Below, one piece after another: positions 23,338 through 32,179 of a DNA stretch of 35,878 nucleotides. Source of the DNA: Bacillota bacterium (GTDB lineage Bacteria; Bacillota; Clostridia; Peptostreptococcales; Anaerovoracaceae). A program made the position numbers and the translations under genes. The notes beneath the pieces were generated by a model that worked only from the letters and a program-made list of their open reading frames with translations, did not search any database and was not told where the DNA came from. The stretch is from the NCBI GenBank assembly GCA_017397825.1, contig JAFQHT010000111.1, positions 1 to 35,878 on the forward strand. Reading direction: 5' to 3'. Position 1 is the first letter of the stretch, and the number at the start of each line of letters is the position of its first letter.

Positions 23338-24057
23338 TTATTCATCGTGACTGTAAATTCCGCTTCCGCTTATAGGAATTGCCTCTCCGCCGTATGTCGG
23401 CTTGCTGCGGAGAAGTGCTTTGAAGCAATCTTTGATGCGGGCCAGAATTTCTCTGGCATCACGGTAAGATTGTCCGAAATATCTTCTCTGGTCTGATGCA
23501 ACGCCGTAAGTTTCCAGACCCAGTTTTTCACCGATGTAAATGGCCCGGTGCTGGTGATATTCCTGAGTTACCACTATAACAGTTTCACACTCAAAGATGC
23601 TTCCCGCCCTGTACATGGAATCATAAGTTGAGAACCCTGCATGGTCGCAGAAAATATCCTCTGCCGGAATCCCTGCATCCTTGGCATAATTAAACATCAC
23701 GTGGATTTCATTATAGTGTTCCTGCCCGTTGTCGCCGCTCAGTATAACTTTAGGCACAATTCCCTGCCTGTACAGTTCAATTCCCACGTCCAGTCTGTCC
23801 TTGAGCATGTCGCTTGGAGTATTTTCATCCACGATACCGCAGCCCAGAACTAGCGCACAGTCGGCACCCAGTTCTTTCAGGCTTTCTCTGGCAAACTGCT
23901 TGATTTCCACATCATCGCGGCATATGTACAGGATGTTTTCTTCAGTGGTGCTGACCACCCTGCTGTTTATGAGAATTCCTCCAAGCACTGCCAGCATTCC
24001 TATTACAATAAATAAAAGCAGTACTTTCAGGAAAAATCGTCTTATCGTCTGTTTCAT
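23338..24057 (-). CDS. SanA/YdcF-like DUF218 membrane-anchored protein
   Basis: One N-terminal membrane helix (about residues 8-30) is followed by a DUF218 domain, with motifs ALVLGCGI, KVILSGDNG and a late TQEYHQHRAIYI. E. coli SanA and YdcF/ElyC are relatives and act in cell-envelope barrier function; the biochemical activity is not settled. I place the start at 24057, where the ATG overlaps the preceding stop codon as TAATG; a start seven codons earlier, at 24078, is also possible. With the later start the protein has 239 residues and begins directly before the membrane helix. It is followed by a clear terminator and closes a run with the acetyltransferase and SSS transporter. Confidence 0.85.
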   Translation of the reverse strand: MKQTIRRFFLKVLLLFIVIGMLAVLGGILINSRVVSTTEENILYICRDDVEIKQFARESLKELGADCALVLGCGIVDENTPSDMLKDRLDVGIELYRQGIVPKVILSGDNGQEHYNEIHVMFNYAKDAGIPAEDIFCDHAGFSTYDSMYRAGSIFECETVIVVTQEYHQHRAIYIGEKLGLETYGVASDQRRYFGQSYRDAREILARIKDCFKALLRSKPTYGGEAIPISGSGIYSHDE

Positions 24058-24602
24058 TACTTTCTCATTTCTTCCCATTCTTCTCTGAGCATTGAGTAAA
24101 CCAGATTGTCCCGGTCAAAACCGGTAAAAATATGATATCCTCTTCTCTGCACGCCTTCGAATTTGAAGCCGCATTTTTCGATTACTCTCTGTGAGCGTTT
24201 GTTCTCTGGTCCGGTGCAGATGCCCATTACCACAAGCTCCAGGTCTTCGAAAGCATAATCAATTACAGCATTGGCCGCTTCAGTCATATAGCCTTTGCCC
24301 CAGCAGTCTTCTGCCAGTGAGTAACCAAGCTCCCTGCTGTTTACGTCCTCTCTTCTGCGGTCAGGCTCCAGCCCGATATTTCCTATTACGCGGCCTGTTT
24401 CCTTTTCGCGGATGGACCATACGTCATATGGCATGAAGATTTCTTCGATAATCATTTTGGATTCATCAAGGTCTGCATGAGGTTTCCAGCCTGCATTAGG
24501 TCCTACATTAGGGTTCTTTGCAAACTCATAGAGGCCGCGGATATCTTCTTCAGAAGTTGTCCATTTTTTAAGAATCAGTCTTTCAGTTTCCAGTGTTCTC
24601 AT
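24057..24602 (-). CDS. GNAT N-acetyltransferase (RimJ/RimL-like)
   Basis: This 181-residue protein has the RimJ/RimL-type GNAT pattern: RTLETERLILKKWTTSEEDIRGLYEFAKNPNVGPNAGWKPH at the start, ELGYSLAEDCWGKGYMTEA carrying the acetyl-CoA loop in the middle, and ENKRSQRVIEKCGFKFEG near the end. Family members acetylate ribosomal proteins, amino acids, peptides or antibiotics; the target cannot be told from sequence. Its start is three bases after the stop of the SSS transporter gene and its stop overlaps the SanA-like start, so it is tightly coupled to both. Confidence 0.88.
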   Translation of the reverse strand: MRTLETERLILKKWTTSEEDIRGLYEFAKNPNVGPNAGWKPHADLDESKMIIEEIFMPYDVWSIREKETGRVIGNIGLEPDRRREDVNSRELGYSLAEDCWGKGYMTEAANAVIDYAFEDLELVVMGICTGPENKRSQRVIEKCGFKFEGVQRRGYHIFTGFDRDNLVYSMLREEWEEMRK

Positions 24603-24605
24603 AAT

Positions 24606-25970
24606 TTACTTCTCCTTCTCAGGTATTCTGAATCCGGCAAAACAAGTCACAAGTCCTGCGGCCACACTTACGAGCAGCGGTTCAACGCCCAGATCCAACA
24701 TATTTGCCACCAGCAAAGTAATCGGGCAGACTGCAACAGAAAGGGCAACTGCTCCTTTGCGGAAATATTTTTTAAAGAATAACGATATAGTAAGCGGTAT
24801 AAATACTACTGCTCCCCTGAGTCCCATTGAAAGGAAGCCCAGGTCGTTGATAATGGCTCTCGGCATAAGAATTGCCACGGTTCCTGTTATAATCAGGCAG
24901 CATATTATAGTCAGTCTGATTGCAACCAGGTGTTTCCTGCCTGTCTTGAAATCAGGAGAAATTTTACTCAGTATATCTCTAACGAAAATTGTCGAAACGC
25001 CCAGAGTCAGCCCTCCGCCTCCGGCAATTACTGTAATCATCAGCGCGCCCATACCGATTCCGCCAAGCAGTGGCGGCACATGTTCCATGAGGAACATAGG
25101 AAATGCATCCACAGGGTTTTCAAGCATTTCCGAGCGCATATAAAGTCCTACCAGAACGCCGCCGAAGCCGACAGGCACTGTAAGGAATCCGCTGAGAAGA
25201 GCTGCTTTGCGGGCAACACTGTCACTCTTTGCGGACCAGATTGCCTGAGCATAAGCCTGGGTGGAAAGCACCCCGATAAGCAGGGATGCACCATTGCAGA
25301 GCTCTTTGGTCACTCCTCTTGCAAACAGGTCACTGAGCTTCAGGTCAATGGCCGTTCCGGGACCGATTTCTCCTGCAAGGCTGATAGTAAATACCAGACA
25401 CACTGCCGCGGTTATGTAAAGCAGAATCAGTTTTACGATTCCGCCCATACCAGCACCGATTACGCCGCCGAAAACCACATATATGCACATGAATATCATT
25501 GCAATGATGCAGCCGAAAGCCATGCCGCAGCCTGTGAGAATGTTCATCAGTGCGGATGCTGCAATCAGGTTGGACACTACGCTGACCAATGTGCCGAAAG
25601 AACTGAGAATGGAACCTGCCAGTTCAGCTTTCGGGCCGTACTCGTTGGCGATTACTTCCATCAGCGTCGTTTCATTGGTCCTCCTGAGAGGAATTACATA
25701 GCCGATACAAAGTATAATACAGCCAAGGCCTGCTCCCAGCGTAAACCAGATGCCTCCCAGCCCGTAGGTATAGGCCAGCTGAGCAGTCCCCACCGTAGAC
25801 TGTCCGCCTATAAGTCCTCCCAATAATGCGCCGCATACCAGGAAAACTCCGTTTCTGCCGCCTGCCTTATCAAAATCCTCTGCATTTTTTACTTTCCGGT
25901 TGGCTCTGATTCCTGCCCAGAGGAATGCCCCCAGAGCACCGACTATTCCAACTACGTGTCCAAATTCCAT
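24606..25970 (-). CDS. Sodium:solute symporter family transporter
   Basis: This 454-residue protein has about 12-13 hydrophobic helices and SSS-family features: an early GGLIGGQSTVGTAQLAYTYGLGGIWF segment and the GALMITVIAGGGGLTLGVSTIFVRDI segment in the middle, which in relatives carries Na+-binding residues. SSS members import sugars, proline, pantothenate, short monocarboxylates or nucleobases. This divergent form does not resemble PutP or PanF closely enough for a substrate. The ATG follows AAAGGAAGC. It begins 10 bases after the sulfatase stop and ends three bases before the acetyltransferase start, so it is part of a tight run. Confidence 0.83.
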   Translation of the reverse strand: MEFGHVVGIVGALGAFLWAGIRANRKVKNAEDFDKAGGRNGVFLVCGALLGGLIGGQSTVGTAQLAYTYGLGGIWFTLGAGLGCIILCIGYVIPLRRTNETTLMEVIANEYGPKAELAGSILSSFGTLVSVVSNLIAASALMNILTGCGMAFGCIIAMIFMCIYVVFGGVIGAGMGGIVKLILLYITAAVCLVFTISLAGEIGPGTAIDLKLSDLFARGVTKELCNGASLLIGVLSTQAYAQAIWSAKSDSVARKAALLSGFLTVPVGFGGVLVGLYMRSEMLENPVDAFPMFLMEHVPPLLGGIGMGALMITVIAGGGGLTLGVSTIFVRDILSKISPDFKTGRKHLVAIRLTIICCLIITGTVAILMPRAIINDLGFLSMGLRGAVVFIPLTISLFFKKYFRKGAVALSVAVCPITLLVANMLDLGVEPLLVSVAAGLVTCFAGFRIPEKEK

Positions 25971-25980
25971 TTTGCTTCCT

Positions 25981-28026
25981 TTATTCTGTAGTACTTAAAA
26001 TTTCTTTGCTCTTGTAGTCTATCTGGCTTACCTTCATGTTAGGTGCCTCTTCAGGGTCAACATCTTCCAGAAGGCCGATTACTGTTTCTCCCAGATAAAT
26101 TGTTTCCAGCGTCTTTCCGTCCAGGGAAATTTTGCTGTACGGAGTGAAGTTGAGACCTTTGATATAATATCTGCCGCCGATTTCAACTACCTCTTCAATT
26201 ATAATATCATTTACACCCATCTTCATATCACTTGGCTGGAAAGGATTTTCCCCTCCATAGATATGATACTTACCGTAGAGCATATCATATCCGATTGCCT
26301 TCAGGTCTTCCAGATATGACTCGCTGTTGTGGTGATTCTGCTGATAAGTGAAAACTGTACCCACCTGCATGTCCACCATATCCAGAACATGAGCGCCCAG
26401 CTGGTAAGTATAAAGATTTTCATCGTCTTTTTTAAGGCCCATATTGTCCCATACCAGATACTGCGTTCCGTAAAGGTTTCCGCTTTCCAGATCATCCTCA
26501 GTCAGGTCGATGGCCGGAATATGGTCACCGTACATAGCCAGAATCACAGGCTCGTCCATCTTTGAAAGTTCTTCAATGAGTTCGCCGATGAAAATATCCA
26601 TTTCGTAAATCTGATTTACGTAGTATTCGTACTTCCACTTAAGTTCTTCATCAGGTGCGGATGTAACTTTTATTACCGGCTCTTCCAGCACTTTTTCGCC
26701 CGGATACTTGCCGTGGCCCTGAACGGAGATTGTGTAAATAAGGTCCCGGGATTCGGTGGACTTGAGTGCATCAGTGATGCATTCTGTGAGCACACCGTCC
26801 TTTGCCCAGTTTTTAGGAGTCTTTGCAACATTCTTCATGTACTCCACACTTGTGAAAGTATCAAATCCCATGTTTGCAAACACTGTATTTCTGTTATAGA
26901 AAACCCCTCTGTGATTATGAATCGCGTGGGCACTGTAACCCAGACTCTTCAAATCATAGGCCATGTTTTCCATAGTGTTTTCTGTAAGGATTGACTTATA
27001 AGGATACTCACCAGGACCGAAGAATTTTACACTGATACCTGTCAGCACTTCAAATTCCACGTTTGCTGTACCCGCACCGCATGCCGGAACTGTCAGATCT
27101 CCGGAAGAATACTCTCTCATAAGTTTTCTGAAGTTAGGGCAAGGATCCTCTGAAACTTCAATACACTCTATGCTCAGCGGATCAAGGAAGGATTCCAGCT
27201 GCAGGAACAGAATGTTCGGATGCTGTTCATCTTCATCCTTATAATCAAGAAGCATAGCATTATCATCGCCAAGCTCTTTCTTGTCGAAAATGTCCAGCAT
27301 TCTTTCTTCGTTATAACCGGAAGGTTTGCTGATACCTGTGTTCATCCATGTATTGATGAAGCAGTATGCCACACCATAGTCTCTGTACGCGTAAGCAAGG
27401 TTACCGAAGAAAGTTTCCACAATACCAAGGTTCACCATAAATGACGTGGAACCGAATGTCATTGCGATAACCAGAATAACGCCCAGCAGATTTCTCTTTC
27501 TCTTCTTAGGGTCTTTTTTCTGAGGCCCTTTGATAAAGAGCAGTACAAGCAGCGCCAGTACTATCAGCACACCAACGCCGATAAGTACGATGTGCCATGT
27601 TTTAAGATATGTTGTAACAATTGATATACCGTCTTCAATGATTGCCAGGTCTTTTACCGTAAACGGCGTCATACGCTGTGTAAGAATCACACCATTGGAA
27701 ATACCGATTGTCAGCCAGAAAACAGTTATAATCGTAGATACGAACAGTCTTCTTTTGAAAACCGCTGCTACAACCAGTGTAGCAAAGATAATCATTGTAT
27801 TATAAAGGAAAATTACCGGTTCAGAAACCATGAAGCGCAGCCCGCCCAGAAAATCTGTTGTACTGAATCTTCCCAGAGTTTCCATCAGCAGGTTTATAAT
27901 AAATGCTGCCAGCGCAGAATATGCGAAAATATTCTTGTAGAACTTACGCTTGTCCATGGTTTCTACTTCATGGATGGTTTCTTCTACTTTTCTGTCCAGC
28001 TTTTCAAACTTGTCGAATTTTTCCAT
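25981..28026 (-). CDS. LTA-synthase-family sulfatase (phosphoglycerol transferase-like)
   Basis: This 681-residue protein has five N-terminal membrane helices (about residues 30-205) and an extracellular sulfatase domain. Catalytic features match LtaS: metal-ligand glutamate E278 in LQLESF, nucleophile threonine T320 in GAGTANVEFEVLTG, the HNHRG segment and YGDHIP. LtaS-type enzymes move glycerol-phosphate from phosphatidylglycerol to lipoteichoic acid or modify other glycans. The last 90 or so residues, after the sulfatase fold, form an extra beta-rich segment (IKGLNFTPYSKISLDGK) not found in LtaS. The predicted N-terminal 30 residues are charged and cytoplasmic. It starts one base after the rsmA stop codon, so it is co-transcribed with rsmA. 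Confidence 0.9.
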   Translation of the reverse strand: MEKFDKFEKLDRKVEETIHEVETMDKRKFYKNIFAYSALAAFIINLLMETLGRFSTTDFLGGLRFMVSEPVIFLYNTMIIFATLVVAAVFKRRLFVSTIITVFWLTIGISNGVILTQRMTPFTVKDLAIIEDGISIVTTYLKTWHIVLIGVGVLIVLALLVLLFIKGPQKKDPKKRKRNLLGVILVIAMTFGSTSFMVNLGIVETFFGNLAYAYRDYGVAYCFINTWMNTGISKPSGYNEERMLDIFDKKELGDDNAMLLDYKDEDEQHPNILFLQLESFLDPLSIECIEVSEDPCPNFRKLMREYSSGDLTVPACGAGTANVEFEVLTGISVKFFGPGEYPYKSILTENTMENMAYDLKSLGYSAHAIHNHRGVFYNRNTVFANMGFDTFTSVEYMKNVAKTPKNWAKDGVLTECITDALKSTESRDLIYTISVQGHGKYPGEKVLEEPVIKVTSAPDEELKWKYEYYVNQIYEMDIFIGELIEELSKMDEPVILAMYGDHIPAIDLTEDDLESGNLYGTQYLVWDNMGLKKDDENLYTYQLGAHVLDMVDMQVGTVFTYQQNHHNSESYLEDLKAIGYDMLYGKYHIYGGENPFQPSDMKMGVNDIIIEEVVEIGGRYYIKGLNFTPYSKISLDGKTLETIYLGETVIGLLEDVDPEEAPNMKVSQIDYKSKEILSTTE

Positions 28027-28027
28027 G

Positions 28028-28915
28028 TTATTTGCCCCTTTCTTTGCTTAATCTCAAATATACCTCGTTTGCCAGACTTGCAAATTCATATAAATCCAGT
28101 GTTTCTGCTCTGCGGCCCGCATCAATTCCTGCTGCCTCCAGAGATTCCCTTACGATTTCCTTGGTAATTCCACTCACCCCCATGAGAGAATTTGACAGAG
28201 TTTTTCGTCTCTGACCAAAGCCTGCTTTTACGCACTGGAAAAAACTGTCCTTATCGAGAAGCTCAACTTTGCGCTGCTGGCGGATATCCAGTCTGAGGAC
28301 AGTGGAACCCACCTTTGGCTGCGGCATGAAAGCCTCTTTAGGGACATTGGTTATAATCTTTGTGTCGCAGTAATACTGCACTGCTACTGAAAGCGAACCA
28401 TAATCCTTGGTTCCCGGTGCAGCATCTATTCTTTCTGCAACTTCCTTCTGCATCATAATTGTGATACTGTCTGCAGGTACTCCGTCTTCAAGGATTTTCA
28501 TGATAATCGGAGTAGTTATATAATACGGAAGATTTCCGATGATTTTTACGTTTTTACTGGTCTTTCCGCCGCTGAATTTTTCGATGATTTCGTTGACATC
28601 GGTCTTGAGGATGTCCTGATTGATTACCTGCACATTGTCAAGATCCGCAAGCGTCTCCTCAAGAATAGGAATCAGAGTCTTATCGATTTCAACGGCAACC
28701 ACTTTTTCAGCTTTAAGAGCAGCCTCTCTGGTGATAACACCCATGCCGGGACCGATTTCAATTACAAAATCTTCAGGTCCGATGCCCGCTCCGTCAACAA
28801 TATTATCAACAATATTTTTATCCACTAAAAAGTTCTGTCCCAGGCTCTTGGAAAATTTGAAGTCGTGGCTGTCCTTTATAGTTTTTACTGTGGATGGTGC
28901 ATAAAGTTTCTTCAT
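28028..28915 (-). CDS. rsmA: 16S rRNA dimethyladenosine transferase RsmA (KsgA)
   Basis: RsmA dimethylates two adjacent adenines near the 3' end of 16S rRNA during small-subunit assembly. The 295-residue protein shows SLGQNFLVD near 24-32, SAM-binding motif I VIEIGPGMGVIT (51-62), and the catalytic NLPYYI motif (128-133). The C-terminal helical domain has the GFGQRRKTLSNSL pattern. Length is standard. It lies downstream of rnmV, a widespread Firmicutes arrangement, with 6 bases between them, and the LTA-synthase-like gene follows at once. Erm-type resistance methylases share the fold, but the length and neighbours fit the housekeeping enzyme. Confidence 0.96.
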   Translation of the reverse strand: MKKLYAPSTVKTIKDSHDFKFSKSLGQNFLVDKNIVDNIVDGAGIGPEDFVIEIGPGMGVITREAALKAEKVVAVEIDKTLIPILEETLADLDNVQVINQDILKTDVNEIIEKFSGGKTSKNVKIIGNLPYYITTPIIMKILEDGVPADSITIMMQKEVAERIDAAPGTKDYGSLSVAVQYYCDTKIITNVPKEAFMPQPKVGSTVLRLDIRQQRKVELLDKDSFFQCVKAGFGQRRKTLSNSLMGVSGITKEIVRESLEAAGIDAGRRAETLDLYEFASLANEVYLRLSKERGK

Positions 28916-28921
28916 CTTCTG

Positions 28922-29470
28922 TTATTCTCCCAACTCTTTCACAGCTTCTGCAAAATCTTCTCTGCTGATGCTGAACTTGTTTAATTTATTAAGCAGCGCT
29001 CTGCCGTTTCCATATCCTATGCCCAGAATTCTGCCCAGATTTTCTCTTCTCTGCCGCGAATCCTCTCTGCCCGTAAGTCCTGCCTGAAATAGGTCTGCCT
29101 CTGAGAAAATATTTTCACCATCTCTTACGGTGCAGCGGGCCTTTTTCAATGCCTCAAGTATATCTTCCGGCTCCGCATTTTCAATTCCTATGTCACCTTT
29201 TTTAGTTGCCTGAGCCCGCGGCAAAAAAGCCTGTCCAGCCTCAGGAAATTTTGCAGTTATCCTGCGTCTTATCTCTTCACCGGAATAGTCCGGGTCAGTA
29301 AAAATTATTATTCCCTGTTGGTTGCAGGCTTTTTCAATAAGCTGCCATGTTTCTTTTTTAATGCCAAAACCGTGGGTTTCGATGGTCAGTCCATCCACCG
29401 CACGGTTAACTGCTATAGTATCATCGCGACCTTCTACTATAATCGCCTCTTTAATCTTCAGTTTTTCCAT
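28922..29470 (-). CDS. rnmV: Ribonuclease M5
   Basis: RNase M5 matures 5S rRNA in Firmicutes. The Toprim domain is visible: the E13-G14 motif in IVEGRDDT and FTDPDYSGEEIRR with D59 and D61. The C-terminal part has the usual GRILGIGYGNGRALLNKLNKF pattern. I set the start at 29470 (182 residues), since the product then begins just ahead of the conserved KIKEAIIVEG, as in other M5 proteins. An earlier start at 29512 adds 14 charged residues and would overlap divIC by 62 bases rather than 20. Neither start has a strong ribosome site, so coupling to divIC translation is likely. It precedes rsmA, the standard order. Confidence 0.93.
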   Translation of the reverse strand: MEKLKIKEAIIVEGRDDTIAVNRAVDGLTIETHGFGIKKETWQLIEKACNQQGIIIFTDPDYSGEEIRRRITAKFPEAGQAFLPRAQATKKGDIGIENAEPEDILEALKKARCTVRDGENIFSEADLFQAGLTGREDSRQRRENLGRILGIGYGNGRALLNKLNKFSISREDFAEAVKELGE

Positions 29471-29855
29471 CTTCTGTTTCGTCTTTTCCTTCTTCTGAAG
29501 CTGCGCCTTCATATCTCGGCCCGATTTTTTCCATATCCGTTTCCGGCATGATAAAAAGCAGTTCGTTGCCTCTTACCAGCTTCAGATCTCTTCTCGCAAC
29601 TCTTTCGATATATTGTGGTGAGCTTACATGCTCGTATTCAGCCAGCAGATCTTCCTTGGTATTGAGAAGCTGCTGATGTGCTTTTTCTGCTTCATCCAGT
29701 TCCTGATTAAGCTGGATGATTTTAAATCCGGACACAACAAAATATGCTGCAGCTATTACCAATACAGCAATCATTATAATTCCACTGCGGGTTATTTTTT
29801 TATTTTTAGGTTCTTTTGTTTCGAATGTACTTATCTGTCCCTTTTTCTTTGCCAT
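29451..29855 (-). CDS. divIC: DivIC/FtsB-like septum formation initiator
   Basis: This 134-residue protein has a short basic N-terminus, one membrane helix at about 24-44, a coiled coil at about 46-78 (LNQELDEAEKAHQQLLNTKEDL), and the family pattern YIERVARRDLKLVRGNELLF. DivIC forms a complex with DivIB and FtsL at the division septum. The C-terminus is extended by an acidic tail of about 30 residues rich in Glu and Asp. The ATG follows GGGGGAAGAG. It overlaps the end of yabQ by 50 bases and the start of rnmV; the order yabP, yabQ, divIC is the usual one in spore-forming Firmicutes. Confidence 0.93.
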   Translation of the reverse strand: MAKKKGQISTFETKEPKNKKITRSGIIMIAVLVIAAAYFVVSGFKIIQLNQELDEAEKAHQQLLNTKEDLLAEYEHVSSPQYIERVARRDLKLVRGNELLFIMPETDMEKIGPRYEGAASEEGKDETEDGKTED

Positions 29856-30153
29856 CTCTTCCCCCTATTGGAGTAAGTATATCACAAAATAACCGCTTCC
29901 ACAACCAGAGGCCCAAAAGAAAGCTTGCAATTCCCGAAAAACTGACTTTTCCGTTATCGCAGAAATAAAAGAATTCACTTACAAGAAAACCTGTCACCAC
30001 CCAGTAAAACAACTCCATGGCAGCAGCACCCACCCGGCCCGTTCTCCGTATCTCTGTAAATCTGCAAAAAACATCCTGCACCAGTCCTGCGGCCAGTCCG
30101 CACCCTGTCATTACCAGAAAAATTTCACTCTGGCTTCTCACCAGCTCTGTCAT
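29806..30153 (-). CDS. yabQ: Spore cortex biosynthesis protein YabQ
   Basis: This 115-residue membrane protein has about three hydrophobic helices, and the early SEIFLVMTGCGLAAGLVQDVF and later ELFYWVVTGFLVSEFFYF segments fit YabQ. In Bacillus subtilis YabQ is needed for spore cortex formation and sits in the membranes around the forespore. Its start overlaps the yabP stop by four bases (ATGA), so the pair is translationally coupled. The basic C-terminal tail overlaps the first 50 bases of divIC, a rather long overlap. Sequence conservation in this family is low, so the call leans partly on position between yabP and divIC. Confidence 0.87.
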   Translation of the reverse strand: MTELVRSQSEIFLVMTGCGLAAGLVQDVFCRFTEIRRTGRVGAAAMELFYWVVTGFLVSEFFYFCDNGKVSFSGIASFLLGLWLWKRLFCDILTPIGGRDGKEKGTDKYIRNKRT

Positions 30154-30422
30154 CGGCTGCCTCTTGCTGTCAGTTTTTTCAGGAAGCCTGGTCTTGTTCC
30201 GTGACTTTTGTCGGTGTATGCCAGAGAGCAGATTCTTCCGGTAACAATCAGGGTTCCCTCTGCAAGATCCAGCTTCTGTATATTCAGTTTTTCTCCTGTA
30301 ATTTCAATGCTTCCCTCTGTCAGGTTTGCCCAGAGTGTTTCCTCATCAAATGCATCCACATCCGTAACACTGCTTACAGTTATCTTTTCCCTGTTTTCGA
30401 TTGTAATATAATGATTATCCAT
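30150..30422 (-). CDS. yabP: Sporulation protein YabP
   Basis: This 90-residue protein matches the YabP/YqfC family: IENREKITVSSVTDVDAFDEETL at the start, the SIEITGEKLNIQKLDLAEGTLIVTGRI core, and a short basic C-terminus. YabP is required for normal sporulation in Bacillus, acting in the mother cell. The ATG follows GGGAGGATC. It is the first gene of the run yabP, yabQ, divIC, rnmV, rsmA. The hslR-like (yabO) gene that often precedes yabP is absent. A TATAAT-like box at 30461-30456 lies 34 bases upstream of the start, without a convincing -35 box; I cannot say which sigma factor reads it. Confidence 0.92.
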   Translation of the reverse strand: MDNHYITIENREKITVSSVTDVDAFDEETLWANLTEGSIEITGEKLNIQKLDLAEGTLIVTGRICSLAYTDKSHGTRPGFLKKLTARGSR

Positions 30423-30500
30423 AAATTCAGATCCTCCCGAAACGTTTACTGCTTAATTATATGCGCAGCACCTGTCCGGGAGAACAAAGGTAACTTATGG

Positions 30501-30528
30501 AAAAGAGGCAGACATTCCTGCCTGCCTC
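30501..30528 (-). terminator. Terminator after the M23 peptidase gene
   Basis: GAGGCAG at 30505-30511 pairs with CTGCCTC at 30522-30528, a perfect 7-bp stem, and the minus strand continues with TTTT. It separates the dnaB-containing run from the yabP run. Confidence 0.75.
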
Positions 30529-30541
30529 CTGTGATTTTTAA

Positions 30542-32179
30542 TTATAAAACGCTTGCCGGATTAATATTCTTTCCGTACTTGAAGACTTCGAAGTGACAGT
30601 GTGGTCCGGTGCTTCGTCCCGTATTACCTACCGCTGCAATCTTCTGTCCCTGGAAGACCTTATCACCAACTTTTACGTACATCTTACTGCAATGTGCATA
30701 AAGTGTCTGATATCCGCCGCCATGGTCAATCTTCACATAGTAGCCGAAGTTTCCATGCCATTTTGCTGCTACTACAGTACCGCCATCAGCTGCATAAATC
30801 GGAGTTCCTGTAGGTGCTGCATAGTCAAGACCATAATGCATACGGCCCCAGCGCATACCATAAGCTCTGTAAACTCCCACATTAACCGGACGTCTGAATG
30901 TACCTGTTCCCTTCTTTGGAGGAGGCACCTTAGTTCCCTTGACAACGATTTTATCAACAGGTTCTGTAATAACTACAGTCTTAAGATCTTCTCTTTCAAC
31001 AGTTTCACCGTTGTGTTTTGTCAGTCTTGCTGTAACTCTTGCCTTACCCTTCTTGCCGGCCCTTGTTACAACGCTGTCACCGATATAGTAACTGTTTGAT
31101 TCCTTGTAAACAGTTTCGTAATCGATGGATTCCGCAAAGGTTGAAACTTCAATCGTTTCTACTGTCAGAAGCGGTACTTCTTTCTGAATAACGAACTTAT
31201 CACCGATATGAAGAGTATCATCCACATCAAGGCCCGGATTCATTGCCTTAAGTTCTTTGAGACTGAGATCAAGCTTGTCGCAGATTCCATAAATTGTATC
31301 GCCGGATACAACTTTATATGTTTCTTCTTTCTGTCCGCCACTCTTCAGTTTTTTGATAGCCGCAGACTTACTTGTCACGCTCGAAAGAGTTGTACTGATA
31401 GGTTCGATTACAATATCTTCTGCAAAACCTACATATTCGTATTCAGTATCATCACTGTTTTTCTTCATATAAGTATTGAGCACATTATCGAGGACTTCTT
31501 TTGCAATCTGCTCACTTTCAAGAATCATCATTCTTTCGCCTTCGATAATCAGTGCATAGGCTGTAGCCTGAATATCACCCATGTAAGTGAATTTTCTCAG
31601 CACGTCATCAACTGTATCGATTTCCTTGCCATAAGAAAATACCTGTTTGAACTCGATGTCTGTTTCAGGGTTAATATCAATGTTTGAACCATATTCCAGA
31701 GAAAGCTCTTCACTGACCATATCCAGAATCTTCAGTACGTCTTCCTGCTCTTTTACAATACCCAGCGTCTTACCATTATAGGAATACTCATAATCTATAA
31801 CAGATGCCGCCATAAGTACAATTGCCAACATTCCTGAAAACAGGAAAACAGAAGCTTTAAGTATTTCCCTCCTGTACTGATGGAGCTCCATTCGTATGTC
31901 ATGAATTTTTCTCAGAATATATATTGCTGTTCTGGTGAATATCCAGTCAATTACCGCAGCCGTATGGTCCCACCAGTTTACAACAGCTGCCCCGCAGTCG
32001 ATAAGCTTGTCCGTGATTTTTCTGCAGACTTTCAGAAACACTATGTATCCTGCGTAACACAGGTCAACCAGTTTATCGAAGAAAATGTCCAGCGCCACTA
32101 TAACAGCAGCACCTATGTCCCATAGTTTCGTCATTGCGGGGTTCTGGTTTTTAGTTTTTATCTTTTTTGATTTTGCCAT
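30542..32179 (-). CDS. Cell-wall peptidase with LysM, G5 and M23 domains
   Basis: With the start at 32179 the protein has 545 residues. An amphipathic N-terminal part and one membrane helix (about 108-126) anchor it. A LysM domain (about 287-331, VVSGDTIYGICDKLDLS) and a G5 domain (about 337-416) follow, both peptidoglycan- or glycan-binding. The C-terminal M23 domain has all zinc and catalytic residues: H448 and D452 in HYGLDY, H496 in YAH, and H527 and H529 in PHCHF. It should cut peptide cross-links in the wall, so it is an active endopeptidase rather than a degenerate one. I prefer this start because AGGCGG lies just upstream; a frame to 32218 has no such site. It overlaps the DnaD-like gene by 22 bases. 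Confidence 0.92.
   Translation of the reverse strand: MAKSKKIKTKNQNPAMTKLWDIGAAVIVALDIFFDKLVDLCYAGYIVFLKVCRKITDKLIDCGAAVVNWWDHTAAVIDWIFTRTAIYILRKIHDIRMELHQYRREILKASVFLFSGMLAIVLMAASVIDYEYSYNGKTLGIVKEQEDVLKILDMVSEELSLEYGSNIDINPETDIEFKQVFSYGKEIDTVDDVLRKFTYMGDIQATAYALIIEGERMMILESEQIAKEVLDNVLNTYMKKNSDDTEYEYVGFAEDIVIEPISTTLSSVTSKSAAIKKLKSGGQKEETYKVVSGDTIYGICDKLDLSLKELKAMNPGLDVDDTLHIGDKFVIQKEVPLLTVETIEVSTFAESIDYETVYKESNSYYIGDSVVTRAGKKGKARVTARLTKHNGETVEREDLKTVVITEPVDKIVVKGTKVPPPKKGTGTFRRPVNVGVYRAYGMRWGRMHYGLDYAAPTGTPIYAADGGTVVAAKWHGNFGYYVKIDHGGGYQTLYAHCSKMYVKVGDKVFQGQKIAAVGNTGRSTGPHCHFEVFKYGKNINPASVL

Noticed and set aside
24930..25826. A 298-codon plus-strand frame opposite the SSS transporter
   Set aside because: Composition rich in His, Gln, Cys and Ser is typical of antisense to a membrane protein gene; the minus-strand gene is tightly packed in its run.
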